The notes beneath the pieces were generated by a model that was not told where the DNA came from, did no database searches, and saw only the letters and a list, made by a program, of their open reading frames with translations. Shown one piece after another: positions 35,940-44,352 of a stretch of 64,000 nucleotides of DNA. The stretch is from CAWDVR01 sp044869805 (GTDB lineage Bacteria; Acidobacteriota; Thermoanaerobaculia; Multivoradales; SZUA-115): the NCBI GenBank assembly GCA_044869805.1, contig JBIOXV010000088.1:62001-126000 (forward strand), in the 5' to 3' direction. Every line of letters begins with the position of its first letter. Position 1 is the stretch's first letter. Both the position numbers and the translations under genes were made by a program.

Positions 35940-36939
35940 TGCGCACAGTAGATCCGATGCTCAAGCACTGTCTCTCGACAGGAGGCTGCGAGAAGCTTTT
36001 CGCTCTGCCAGCCGCCCCAAGGTGGTCCATGGGGTTGGGTTGGATCCAAACTCCAAGCGCATCGTGCTGTTCTCGTCGGACGAGGCTCCGGCGAGAGCAT
36101 GGCTGGACGAGATTCTAGAGCCGCCGGAAAGCACGATACCCGTTGCTCACTACCCGGTCTTCGGCTTTGTCGTGGATCTGACAGGCTCAGAGGAGCGAGT
36201 GGATATTCTGAGGACGACGGCGGGCTCGGACTGCGAGAAGAGCACCAAGCTGATGGTGGCCCCAGGAGGAAGCGTCCTAGAGAGCGGCTTGGGAACCATC
36301 GGCTGCCTTGTCGGGGTCGACGGAAAGGCTCATCTGCTCTCCGCGGAGCACGTCTTGGCGACCAGCCAAGGGAACCCGATCTACTTTCTGCCGGGCTCGA
36401 CTCCCTATGTGGTTGCGAAGCAGACAGCGTTCAACGGCGGCCTCGGCAGCGTCGTCCAGAGTGCCGTGGGCGACTTCGAGCTTGGCGAGTTCTGCGCCAG
36501 CGACAAAGTGGTTCCCACACCAAGACCGGAATGCACCGGCTTTCAGTTCAACGGCTCTTGGATCGTCCGGCAGGATCTCCAGGCGATCAAGGATCTCGAA
36601 GTCGCAGCCTGTACACGCGATGGCATCCGCACGGCAACGGTCGTGGCGCCAAAGGCGTACGTGCTGGTGCATTACCTGGGGTTCCCTGGAGCGCCTCCAC
36701 TCTTCGAGGTCCTTTACGACGACCAAATCGTCGTGAAAAACACTCACGCGCTGGGGTGGAGCCAGGGCCATTCGGGCTCGGTGGTCGCTTGCGCCATCCC
36801 CGCGAATGGAATCAAGGTCGGAACAGTCCTGGGAGTCGCCTACGCCGAGAGCAACGACTTCATCTTTGCCACCCCCTTCTTCACCATCGACGAGACGCTC
36901 AAGAAGCAGGGGGTAACATCCGTGAGCATCTTGACCTGA
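35932..36939 (+). CDS. Trypsin-fold serine protease, coupled to CHAT protease
   Basis: The product has 335 residues without a signal peptide. The C-terminal two thirds has the double-barrel protease pattern: GTIGCLVG...AHLLSAEHVLA (His near 140), GDFELGEF (candidate Asp near 181) and WSQGHSGSVV with the GxSG nucleophile at Ser 281. The closing strand pair GVAYAESNDFIFATPF fits. The N-terminal 115 residues are of unknown fold and may be an adaptor or pro-region. The start overlaps the previous stop by 8 bp. CHAT and trypsin-like enzymes are both known effectors in bacterial conflict systems, which supports a shared proteolytic pathway. Confidence 0.82.
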   Translation: MADAHSRSDAQALSLDRRLREAFRSASRPKVVHGVGLDPNSKRIVLFSSDEAPARAWLDEILEPPESTIPVAHYPVFGFVVDLTGSEERVDILRTTAGSDCEKSTKLMVAPGGSVLESGLGTIGCLVGVDGKAHLLSAEHVLATSQGNPIYFLPGSTPYVVAKQTAFNGGLGSVVQSAVGDFELGEFCASDKVVPTPRPECTGFQFNGSWIVRQDLQAIKDLEVAACTRDGIRTATVVAPKAYVLVHYLGFPGAPPLFEVLYDDQIVVKNTHALGWSQGHSGSVVACAIPANGIKVGTVLGVAYAESNDFIFATPFFTIDETLKKQGVTSVSILT

Positions 36940-36980
36940 TCCCTCCGCCGCAACGGCTGGCGGACGTGCTCTGACGCATC

Positions 36981-38081
36981 TCAGCCCGGTCCCACCGGCA
37001 GTGAGGTCCTCGCGAGCAGCGGATGCGGCGCCCGCTCTCTCGCGCGGTAGCGGGGCGGCAGCTCGTCGTCGCGGATCACGTCGTCGAGGTTGGCGATGGT
37101 GAGGTAACCCAGCTCGTGCAGGTACTCGACGTGGGCGCCGGTCTCGGAGAGGGCGAGCATGGCGCCGTAGCCCTCCTGGCGTCCGAAGAGCTGGCGCGAG
37201 AGGTCGGCGACGGTGCGCGGCGCGCCGGCGCAGTGGTCCAGAACCTGGCGCAGCCGCCGCTCGTGGTGGGCGAGAGTTTCGGCCGCGCGGCCGCGCAGGT
37301 CCGGGATCGGCGCCTCGTGCCCTCCCAGCCCCAGGGCGAAGTCGCCGAAGGCCAGCATCTTCTCCAGCGAGCGAAAGTAGTTCTCGAGCCCCATGAAAGG
37401 CGTGATGCTCTGCGGCCGCTGCACGGGCGTGATGCGGGCGAGCAGGTGGTCGGCGGTCAGGAGCACGTCGTCGATCGCCAGGCAGATCATGCCCGGGCAG
37501 TGCCCGGGCACGTGCAGCACCCGCCAGCCGGGGCCCACCGCGTCGCCGTTGAGCAGCCTGCGGTCCGGCTCGAGGTCGCCGAACAGGTCCTTGTTCGAGC
37601 GGTAGAGAGCGATCAGCTCCTCGACCTCGGCGCGTTCGAGGCCGGTCTGCAGCAGGTAGTGGCGAAAGTCGCGCGTGGCGAGCAGGAAGCGCTCGCGGAA
37701 GCCCTCGATCGCCCGCGCGTCGAGCTCGTGGATGGCGATCGGCGTGCCCCGCGCCGCGAAGGCGTGGGCGCCGCCGAAGTGGTCGATGTGGGCGTGGGAG
37801 AGCACCACCTCGGCCAGGCCCTCGAGCCGCGTCCTTACCCCGAAGCGCTCGCCGATCTCCTCGAAGCGCGAGGCGAGCTGCCCCTGTGCCGCCTGGTCGC
37901 CGGTCGCCACATCGAAGAGCAGCGGGTGCTCCGGGTGGTCGACCAGGTAGACGTTGTTGACGTGGCCGAAGAAGGTCTCGACCGGCAGCAGGTAGATGCG
38001 CGTGCCGCCGGCGGTGACGATCTCCGCCGCCGAGGCTGGCCGGCCTTTGGCGTCGGTGGCAAAGGAGCTCAGGGTCGCCAA
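36981..38081 (-). CDS. Metallo-beta-lactamase-fold hydrolase
   Basis: The product has 366 residues. The zinc motifs are present: SHAHIDHFGG, HVPGHCPGM, LLTADH and a later GGHE. Residues about 260-330 form a winged-helix-like tail (LAHHERRLRQVLDHC...TVADLSRQLFGRQEGYGAM), as in LACTB2-like and related enzymes. The gene is convergent with the trypsin-like gene, 41 bp apart, so it probably does not belong to that operon. Possible substrates include thioesters, RNA or lactones; I cannot tell which. Confidence 0.9.
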   Translation of the reverse strand: MATLSSFATDAKGRPASAAEIVTAGGTRIYLLPVETFFGHVNNVYLVDHPEHPLLFDVATGDQAAQGQLASRFEEIGERFGVRTRLEGLAEVVLSHAHIDHFGGAHAFAARGTPIAIHELDARAIEGFRERFLLATRDFRHYLLQTGLERAEVEELIALYRSNKDLFGDLEPDRRLLNGDAVGPGWRVLHVPGHCPGMICLAIDDVLLTADHLLARITPVQRPQSITPFMGLENYFRSLEKMLAFGDFALGLGGHEAPIPDLRGRAAETLAHHERRLRQVLDHCAGAPRTVADLSRQLFGRQEGYGAMLALSETGAHVEYLHELGYLTIANLDDVIRDDELPPRYRARERAPHPLLARTSLPVGPG

Positions 38082-38235
38082 GAAGGGGGCCTCGCGTGCC
38101 GGGAGAGTCTACCTCCCAGGTTACCGTCGCGAAATCTAATACCACCCGCCCGCCGCAGCGTCTGCACCAGCAGAGAGCTCGGCCCCTGGCCCGCGCGCCG
38201 CGCGCGGCACCGTTCCGCCGAGCCAGGAGAGAGCC

Positions 38236-41200
38236 ATGATCGGTCGGCCGTTCCGCCGCCGCGGCGCTGTTCGAGCGTTTTCGGGCCTCGTCACCGCAGC
38301 CTGCACCAGCCTCGCGTGCCTCGCTCTCCCGCTCGGCGCCCAGCAAGCCCCCAAGTCTGTGCCCACAGAATGGCGCCCGCTGGGCCCGGCGCTGATCCTC
38401 GACGGCGCGGCCTGGCCGGGCCGCGTGCCGGTCACCGGCCGCATCAACGTGGTGGCGCCCAACCCCGAGAACCCGCTGGGCGACGTCTGGATCGGCTCGG
38501 CCGGCGGCGGCGCGTGGAACGGCTCGGTTTCGCCGTTCGTCTCCTGGCGGCCGATGACCGACGGCGCGCCGTCACTCGCGGTGGGCGATATCCAGCTCGA
38601 CTCCTGCACCGGGAAGCGCTGTGCCACGGTGTGGGTCGGCACCGGCGAGAACGGCATCCGTCGCGACACGCAGCACGGGCGCGGGGTGCTCGAGGGCACC
38701 TGGAACGCGGCGACCGGCGATTACGACTGGGTGCTGCTCGGCGAGGAGACGCTCGCCTATGGCAGCGTGGCGCGCCTGCTGCTCGATCCCACCACCCCGG
38801 ACGGGCCCGGCAAGCGCCTGTGGGTGGCCTTGTCCAGCGGCGTGACCAGCAACGCCACGCACTCGACCATCACCACCTTGCCCAAGGGCAGCCTCGGCAT
38901 CTGGCGCTCGGCAGACGCCGGCCAGTCGTGGGAGAACGTGCTCGACCTCGGCACGCCGGCCACCGACCTCGAGATGGACCCGCAGCAGCCGGAGATCCTG
39001 TTCGCCGGCTTCCGCGGCGAAGGCCTCTACCGCTCCACGGACGGCGGCGACTCCTGGGAGCCGATCAACGACGGCATCCCGCCGGACCTGGTAGAGACCG
39101 CCGACTGGCCAGAGCTCGCCATCCATCGCGCGCCCGGCGACCTGGCGGCCATCCTCTACGCCGTGCTGGGCAAGTGCCCCCATCCCCATACGAAGGCGCC
39201 GGACGTTCCGTACTGCTCGCCCGCGATCTACCGCTCGGACGACTCGGGCAAGAGCTGGTACGAGGTGCAGCCGGCGGCCGCCTCGCCTGCGCACGGCGAC
39301 CCGCTGACCACCTACACCTCGTACACGCACGCCCTGACCATCCACCCCACCGACCCGGAACAGATCTGGTACGGCGGCATCAACCTCTACCACTCCGCGG
39401 ACGGCGGCCAGAGCTGGCAGACGGTCGGCGCCAGCGAGCTCGCTCCGCACCACCACCAGGTGGTGATCGTCCCCACCGAAGAGCTGCCCGGCGGCTACGC
39501 CTTCTACGACGTCTCGGACGGCGGCTTTTTCGTGGGCGACGGCGAAGCGGTGTGGAACGGCACCTTCCAGCACGGCCTGCAGGTGGCGCAGCTCCAGTCG
39601 GTTTCGGGGGCGGGGAACCTCCTGCTGGGCGGCGCCCAGGGCACCGGCACCCACCTCTCGCTCGGCGCCGACGTCTGGCAACACGCCTCGGACGGCGGCG
39701 CCGCCTCGACGCTGATCGACCTCGACACCCCCGACATCTTCTATGACACCGCCAGCGGCGTCGCCCCGCGGCGCTGCGTTGCGCCCGGCCTCTGCCCGTT
39801 CGCCTGGGCCGGGATCGCCGGGGACCCGTCTCTCTACGACGCCCTGCCGCAGAGCCAGCACACCTCCTGGTACCCGCCGTTCGTCCAGGACCCGAGCTCC
39901 GTTCTCGGCCAGCACCTCCTCTACTACGCGGCGCGCGACCTCTTCCGCAACGCGGTCGACGGCGGCGACCCGGCCGCGGCGCCCGGCTGGGCGCAGATGA
40001 CGCCGCCCGGCCTCGGCGGCCTCGACTCCACGCCCGAGCTGGGCGGCATCTTCAACCCCATCACCGCCGTCGCCGTGGCGCCCTCCAACCCCAACCGGCT
40101 CTACCTCGGCTACTACGACGGCAAGCTCTTCACCTGCGCCAATGCGCTGTCGACCAACCCGCTGTGGGTGCCGGCGGCGAGCGGCCTGCCACCGCGGCCG
40201 GTTTCCGCGATCGCCGTCTCGCCCGGCGACGAGCTGGTCGCGCTCGCCGCCTTCGAGGGTTTCGGCGAGCACTCCTTCTACCGCACCGGCAACGCCGGCT
40301 TCTCCTGGGCGCCGTTCGACGACGCGCTCGACCCCTCGCTCCCCCACCACCCCGTCCACGCGGTGGCGATCGAGCCCTCCTCACCGCCGCGAGTGTTCAT
40401 CGGCACCGAGGACGGCGTCTACACGCGGCTGGGCCTCGACCCGGGGATCGACCTCTTCGGCAAGACCACCGGGCTGCCCAACGTGCCGGTCTACGACCTC
40501 GAGCTCGCCGACGGCGGCGACACGCTCTACGCCGCCACCCACGGGCGCGGAGTCTGGATGCGCGCCAGCGAGCCGCGGGCCAGCGCCCTGCTCGAGGACT
40601 GCTGCGGCTACTCCTCGACCTGGTTCCCCAAGCCGTTCGTCGCCGTGACCGGGGCCGGCTTCGACCCCGGGGAGACCTGCTCGATGACGCTCCTGGACGA
40701 CGCCGGCGTCTGTGCCACCTCCGGGGTGGATGCCGACGGCGCCGACCTCCACACCGACTCCCGCGGCTTCCTGGTGGCCAGCAGGTTCGGCGACTTCGCG
40801 AACCGGCCGCTCGCCTGGGCCTGCTACGAAGGCTCCTGCATCGGCGGCATCCCGTCGACGACCTGCGTGCCGAGCAAGGTCGTGGTCCAGTGCGGCGACC
40901 GCCAGGTGACCGCGAGCGTGGAAGCTCCCAAAGAGGCCACCAACCCGCTCTCGACGCTGCTCTCGTTCACTCCCCCCTCGAGCTCGGGCGGAGTGCTCAA
41001 CGTGACCGCGGTGCTGAAGCAGAACGGCGGCCTCTCCCAGGCCCTGTGCGAGGTGACGGCGGATTACGGGGCGGGCGAGCCCGAGGCCGCCGTCCTCGGC
41101 CGGGTGGCCGACGCCATCAACGCCAGCAGCGACTGCGGGCGCAACAGCCTGGAGGCCTACCTGGTGGGGAACTCGGCGGCGGGCATCGGTGAAGGCGAAG

Positions 41201-41652
41201 GGCCGACGCCCATCCGCCTGGCGCTGCGCATCCCTGCCCTCTCCGGCGTGCAGCTCGTGACCGAGGTGCGGCTGACCGGCCACGGCACCGTCGGCGTGAG
41301 CGCCTTCGGCGATCTGCGCCACGGCAGCGCGGTGGTGCCGCGCCTCACCCTGGCCGGCACCGCGACCGGCGGCAAGCTCGTCGTGCGGGTGACCTCGTCG
41401 CTCGGCTCCTACAGCTTGAATGTCGGCACCTTTGCCGGCGACACCGCCGCAATGCTCTCGACCTCGATCTTCGACGGCATGACCGGCCGCGACACCGGCG
41501 GCGGCCTGCCGATCGGCGGCACCGGCGGCCCGCCCAAAAAGCCCTATGCCGCGGTGCAGGCCGGCGCCAAGGTGGACCTGCCGCACCTCCTCAGCCTCGA
41601 GGTGGAGAGCGCCGACGCGGGCCTCACGGTGACCATCGGCAGCGGCCTCTAA
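38236..41652 (+). CDS. Secreted BNR/sialidase-like propeller protein
   Basis: The product has 1,138 residues. A signal peptide ends near LPLGAQQ, and GGAGAGAGCC precedes the ATG. Repeated BNR-type motifs (GIWRSADAGQSWENV, GLYRSTDGGDSWEPI, AIYRSDDSGKSWYEV, LYHSADGGQSWQTV) fill residues 60-780, as in the VPS10/sortilin type of propeller. There is no sialidase active-site set, so a binding role is more likely than hydrolysis. A Cys-containing C-terminal part (about 790-1138) with YGAGEPEAAVLGRVADAINAS looks like a separate module. The following K/D-rich gene is on the same strand, 88 bp away. Confidence 0.86.
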   Translation: MIGRPFRRRGAVRAFSGLVTAACTSLACLALPLGAQQAPKSVPTEWRPLGPALILDGAAWPGRVPVTGRINVVAPNPENPLGDVWIGSAGGGAWNGSVSPFVSWRPMTDGAPSLAVGDIQLDSCTGKRCATVWVGTGENGIRRDTQHGRGVLEGTWNAATGDYDWVLLGEETLAYGSVARLLLDPTTPDGPGKRLWVALSSGVTSNATHSTITTLPKGSLGIWRSADAGQSWENVLDLGTPATDLEMDPQQPEILFAGFRGEGLYRSTDGGDSWEPINDGIPPDLVETADWPELAIHRAPGDLAAILYAVLGKCPHPHTKAPDVPYCSPAIYRSDDSGKSWYEVQPAAASPAHGDPLTTYTSYTHALTIHPTDPEQIWYGGINLYHSADGGQSWQTVGASELAPHHHQVVIVPTEELPGGYAFYDVSDGGFFVGDGEAVWNGTFQHGLQVAQLQSVSGAGNLLLGGAQGTGTHLSLGADVWQHASDGGAASTLIDLDTPDIFYDTASGVAPRRCVAPGLCPFAWAGIAGDPSLYDALPQSQHTSWYPPFVQDPSSVLGQHLLYYAARDLFRNAVDGGDPAAAPGWAQMTPPGLGGLDSTPELGGIFNPITAVAVAPSNPNRLYLGYYDGKLFTCANALSTNPLWVPAASGLPPRPVSAIAVSPGDELVALAAFEGFGEHSFYRTGNAGFSWAPFDDALDPSLPHHPVHAVAIEPSSPPRVFIGTEDGVYTRLGLDPGIDLFGKTTGLPNVPVYDLELADGGDTLYAATHGRGVWMRASEPRASALLEDCCGYSSTWFPKPFVAVTGAGFDPGETCSMTLLDDAGVCATSGVDADGADLHTDSRGFLVASRFGDFANRPLAWACYEGSCIGGIPSTTCVPSKVVVQCGDRQVTASVEAPKEATNPLSTLLSFTPPSSSGGVLNVTAVLKQNGGLSQALCEVTADYGAGEPEAAVLGRVADAINASSDCGRNSLEAYLVGNSAAGIGEGEGPTPIRLALRIPALSGVQLVTEVRLTGHGTVGVSAFGDLRHGSAVVPRLTLAGTATGGKLVVRVTSSLGSYSLNVGTFAGDTAAMLSTSIFDGMTGRDTGGGLPIGGTGGPPKKPYAAVQAGAKVDLPHLLSLEVESADAGLTVTIGSGL

Positions 41653-41740
41653 CCAAAACCGCGGCTCCGCGGAACCCTCCCTGCGAACCCGCCCACGGGC
41701 CCTGCCCGTGGGCATCCATGCCGCCGGGAGGGCCGCGCCC

Positions 41741-42631
41741 ATGAACCAGCAAGCTGACAAGCAAGCCGACAAGTCGACCGTCAAGGACAAGCAGGAGGGG
41801 GGCGAGGCGCCCGAGGCACTCGCCGGGCAGAACATCAAGTTCTTGAAGGACAGCAAGGACGGCAAGGACACCCGCGACAAGACCAAGGAGAAAGAAAAAG
41901 AGAAGGAGGTCGACAAGGACCTCAAACCCGAAGTCGACAAGAGCTTCAAGCAGGAGATCGACAAGCCGTTCGACAAGCCCGACCTCGGCAAGGAGCTCCA
42001 GGACAAGCCGACCAAGGACCTGCGCGACATCCGGCCGCTCGAGGAGATCCGCGGGCCGGTGACCGCCGACGTCGAGGCCCGGCTGGCCCGCCTGGAGGCG
42101 GCGGTGGCGCAGGCCAAGCTGGCGGAGAGGGCCGCGCCGCCCGCTGGGTCTGCGTTCGCCAAGGACCCGCTCTCCGACGGCAAGGACTTCGCCAAGGAGA
42201 ACCGCGACAACAAGGACTTCTCCAAGGACAGCAAGAACGAGAGCAAGGACGGCAAGGACCAAGTCGACGACAAGTTCAGGAAGGACGGCAAGGGCGAGAA
42301 GTCGGAGATCCAGGACAAGTGGCTCAAGGGCGAGCAGACCAAGGAGAAGTACGAGTTCGAGATCCCGCCCTTCGGGCCGCCGAAGGAGCCGCTCGAGGAG
42401 CTGCGGGCGAGCGGCGTCGAGGCGCGGCTGGCGCGCCTGGAAGCGGCCATCCTGCAGATGTCGCACTTCATCGGCCGGGACCTGCGGCCCGACCTCTCGA
42501 CCGGCGCGCTCAAGGCCGAGCCTTCGGCCGCGCAGGCAGCGCCCGCCGGCGCCGAGGCTCCCGCCGAGCCCGCCGCCAAGCCCTCGCCCAAGCCCCGCCG
42601 CCGTCGCGCGAAGAAGCAGGAGGGCGGCTAG
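41741..42631 (+). CDS. Lys/Asp/Glu-rich tandem-repeat protein, possible ATP-grasp substrate
   Basis: The product has 296 residues, and GGGAGG stands upstream of the ATG at 41741. It has two similar units. Each begins with 60-70 residues almost wholly of Lys, Asp, Glu, Ser and Thr (for example KDSKDGKDTRDKTKEKEKEK in the first and KDSKNESKDGKD in the second). Each unit ends in a helix: PLEEIRGPVTADVEARLARLEAAV at about 98-120, PLEELRASGVEARLARLEAAIL at about 215-238. The C-terminus is Ala/Pro and then basic. The next two genes begin 2 nt later and overlap each other. The layout, charged core plus repeated helical recognition element plus ATP-grasp enzymes, suggests a precursor of a graspetide-like or tail-modified protein. 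This is inferred. Confidence 0.75.
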   Translation: MNQQADKQADKSTVKDKQEGGEAPEALAGQNIKFLKDSKDGKDTRDKTKEKEKEKEVDKDLKPEVDKSFKQEIDKPFDKPDLGKELQDKPTKDLRDIRPLEEIRGPVTADVEARLARLEAAVAQAKLAERAAPPAGSAFAKDPLSDGKDFAKENRDNKDFSKDSKNESKDGKDQVDDKFRKDGKGEKSEIQDKWLKGEQTKEKYEFEIPPFGPPKEPLEELRASGVEARLARLEAAILQMSHFIGRDLRPDLSTGALKAEPSAAQAAPAGAEAPAEPAAKPSPKPRRRRAKKQEGG

Positions 42632-42633
42632 CC

Positions 42634-43377
42634 ATGTGGCTCGTACTCGCCAACGCCTACGACGAACCGGCCCGCTGGGCGGCCGCTGGCCTCGCCCAGC
42701 GTGGCCCCGTCGCGGTCGAGCTGGTCACCGACGACGTGCTCGCCTGCAGCCGCCGCTGGGAGCATCGCGTGGGAGCTGCCGGCGCCGACCTGCGCATCAC
42801 CCTCGCCGACGGGCGAGAGCTCGCCCGCGGGGAGATCTCCGGTGTCCTCAACCGGCTCATGGGAGTGCCCCAGGGGCCGTTCCGGGCCTCGCCGGACCTC
42901 GACTACGCCCTCCAGGAGCTGAACGCGTTCTACATGAGCTGGCTCCAGGCCCTGCCCGGCGCCGTGCTCAACCCGCCCTCGGCGCAGGGCTTGGGCGGCG
43001 CCTGGCGCCACGCCTCGGAATGGGTGGCGCTGGCGTTGCGGGCGGGCCTGCCGGTGGCGCCCTATCGGCAGAGCAGCCGCGACGGCGACGCCCCGTGCTA
43101 TCCCTCGCTGGTGCCACCCGGCACGCCCGTCTCCACGGCCATCGTGCTCGACGGCGCGCTCTCCGGAACGCCCCTGCCCGAGCCTCTGGCCGCGGCGTGC
43201 GTGCGCCTGGCCGGCCTGGCGGGCGTGCCCCTCCTCGGCATCGACTTCACGGTCAGCCGCGAGGCCGGCTGGATCTTTGCCGGCGCCTCGGCCTGCCCGG
43301 ACCTGCGGCTGGGGGGCGAGGCCTTTCTCGACCAGCTCGCCCAGGTCTTCCTGAGCCACGAGGAGGTGGCGGCATGA
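42634..43377 (+). CDS. Shortened ATP-grasp-like partner protein
   Basis: The product has 247 residues. The first 130 resemble the N-terminal part of an ATP-grasp enzyme (GVLNRLMGVP, NPPSAQGLGGAWRHASEWVA, then LALRAGLPVAPYRQSS). The last 60 resemble the end of the fold (LAGVPLLGIDFTV...GWIFAGASACPDLRLGG). The central ATP-binding part, with its nucleotide-holding lysines, is missing, so it is unlikely to hold ATP alone. It starts 2 nt after the K/D-rich gene and its stop overlaps the next ATG (ATGA). A role as a substrate-binding partner of the full enzyme is inferred. Confidence 0.68.
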   Translation: MWLVLANAYDEPARWAAAGLAQRGPVAVELVTDDVLACSRRWEHRVGAAGADLRITLADGRELARGEISGVLNRLMGVPQGPFRASPDLDYALQELNAFYMSWLQALPGAVLNPPSAQGLGGAWRHASEWVALALRAGLPVAPYRQSSRDGDAPCYPSLVPPGTPVSTAIVLDGALSGTPLPEPLAAACVRLAGLAGVPLLGIDFTVSREAGWIFAGASACPDLRLGGEAFLDQLAQVFLSHEEVAA

Positions 43378-44303
43378 TTCTCCTGGCAGGCATCCTCAGC
43401 GAGTCACCCCTGGCCATGGTGCGCGCCCGGCTCGACGAGATCGGCGCGCCATACACCCTGTTCCACCAACGGTTCTTCGACCGCATGGACCTGGACTTCG
43501 AGATCGGGGCCGGCGGCGTCGCCGGCACGCTGTCGATCGACGGCCGGCGGCTGCCGCTCGCCTCGATCCGCGGCGTCTACAGCCGGCTGATGGACGACCA
43601 CATCCTCCCCGAGCTCGAGGGCGAGGCGGCGGGCTCGCCGCGGCGGCGGCACTGCCGCGCGCTCCACGACGCGCTCGTCCGCTGGAGCGAGGTGGCGCCG
43701 GGCCGAGTCGTCAACCGCACCGGGCCGATGGGCTCGAACTTCTCCAAGCCCTATCAGACCCAGCTCATCCGGCGCCACGGCTTCCACATCCCGGAGACGC
43801 TGGTGACCAACGACCCAGAGCTGGTGCTCGACTTTCGCGCCCGTTACGGAGAGATCGTCTACAAGTCGATCAGCGGCGTGCGCTCGATCGTCCAGCGCTT
43901 CACCGACGACGACCTGCCGCGGCTCGAACGCATCCGTTGGTGCCCCACGCAGTTCCAGTCCTTCGTACCCGGCGAGAACGTGCGTGTGCACACGGTGGGC
44001 GGCCAGGTGTTCGCCACCGCGGCGGCCACCGCGGCCACGGACTACCGCTACGCGGCCCGCGAGGTCGGCGAGCCGGCGGCTCTGCGGCCCGTCGAGCTCG
44101 CCGACGAGGTGGCCGAGCGCTGCCTCGGGCTCGCGGCGAGCCTCGAGCTCGACTTCGCCGGCATCGACCTCAAGGTCACTCCCGACGGCCGGGTCTTCTG
44201 CTTCGAGGTCAACCCCAGCCCGGCCTACAGCTACTACGAGAGCCACACCGGCCAGCCGATCTCGCTGGCCGTGGCGAAGTATCTGGCGGAGGTGAGCTGC
44301 TAG
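43374..44303 (+). CDS. ATP-grasp ligase, graspetide-maturase-like
   Basis: The product has 309 residues. The N-terminal domain carries GVYSRLMDDHILPELEG. The linker NRTGPMGSNFSKPYQTQLIR and GFHIPETLVTNDPE are typical of RimK/MvdD-type ATP-grasp enzymes. EIVYKSISGVRSIV holds the ATP lysine, QFQSFVPGENVRVHTVGGQVF follows, and DFAGIDLKVTPDGRVFCFEVNPSP carries the metal-binding Glu and Asn. Such enzymes join a carboxylate to an amine or hydroxyl using ATP; relatives crosslink Asp/Glu side chains to Lys, Ser or Thr. The neighbouring K/D/E-rich protein is the obvious substrate. It is the only complete ligase in the cluster. Confidence 0.88.
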   Translation: MILLAGILSESPLAMVRARLDEIGAPYTLFHQRFFDRMDLDFEIGAGGVAGTLSIDGRRLPLASIRGVYSRLMDDHILPELEGEAAGSPRRRHCRALHDALVRWSEVAPGRVVNRTGPMGSNFSKPYQTQLIRRHGFHIPETLVTNDPELVLDFRARYGEIVYKSISGVRSIVQRFTDDDLPRLERIRWCPTQFQSFVPGENVRVHTVGGQVFATAAATAATDYRYAAREVGEPAALRPVELADEVAERCLGLAASLELDFAGIDLKVTPDGRVFCFEVNPSPAYSYYESHTGQPISLAVAKYLAEVSC

Positions 44304-44352
44304 AGTTCGAGCGGCCTTGGCGGGAGCACGCGTTCCCGAACCGAGGCCGCTC

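Noticed and set aside
36981..38081. The metallo-beta-lactamase-fold gene as a fourth member of the CHAT/trypsin system
   Set aside because: Such folds do occur with trypsin-like proteins in conflict systems, but this gene is on the other strand, ends towards the operon, and its codon use is that of the host.
42068..42457. The two repeated DNA stretches in the K/D-rich gene as a CRISPR or tandem repeat array
   Set aside because: Only two imperfect copies about 345 bp apart; they encode the repeated VEARLARLEAA helix and are explained by protein repetition.
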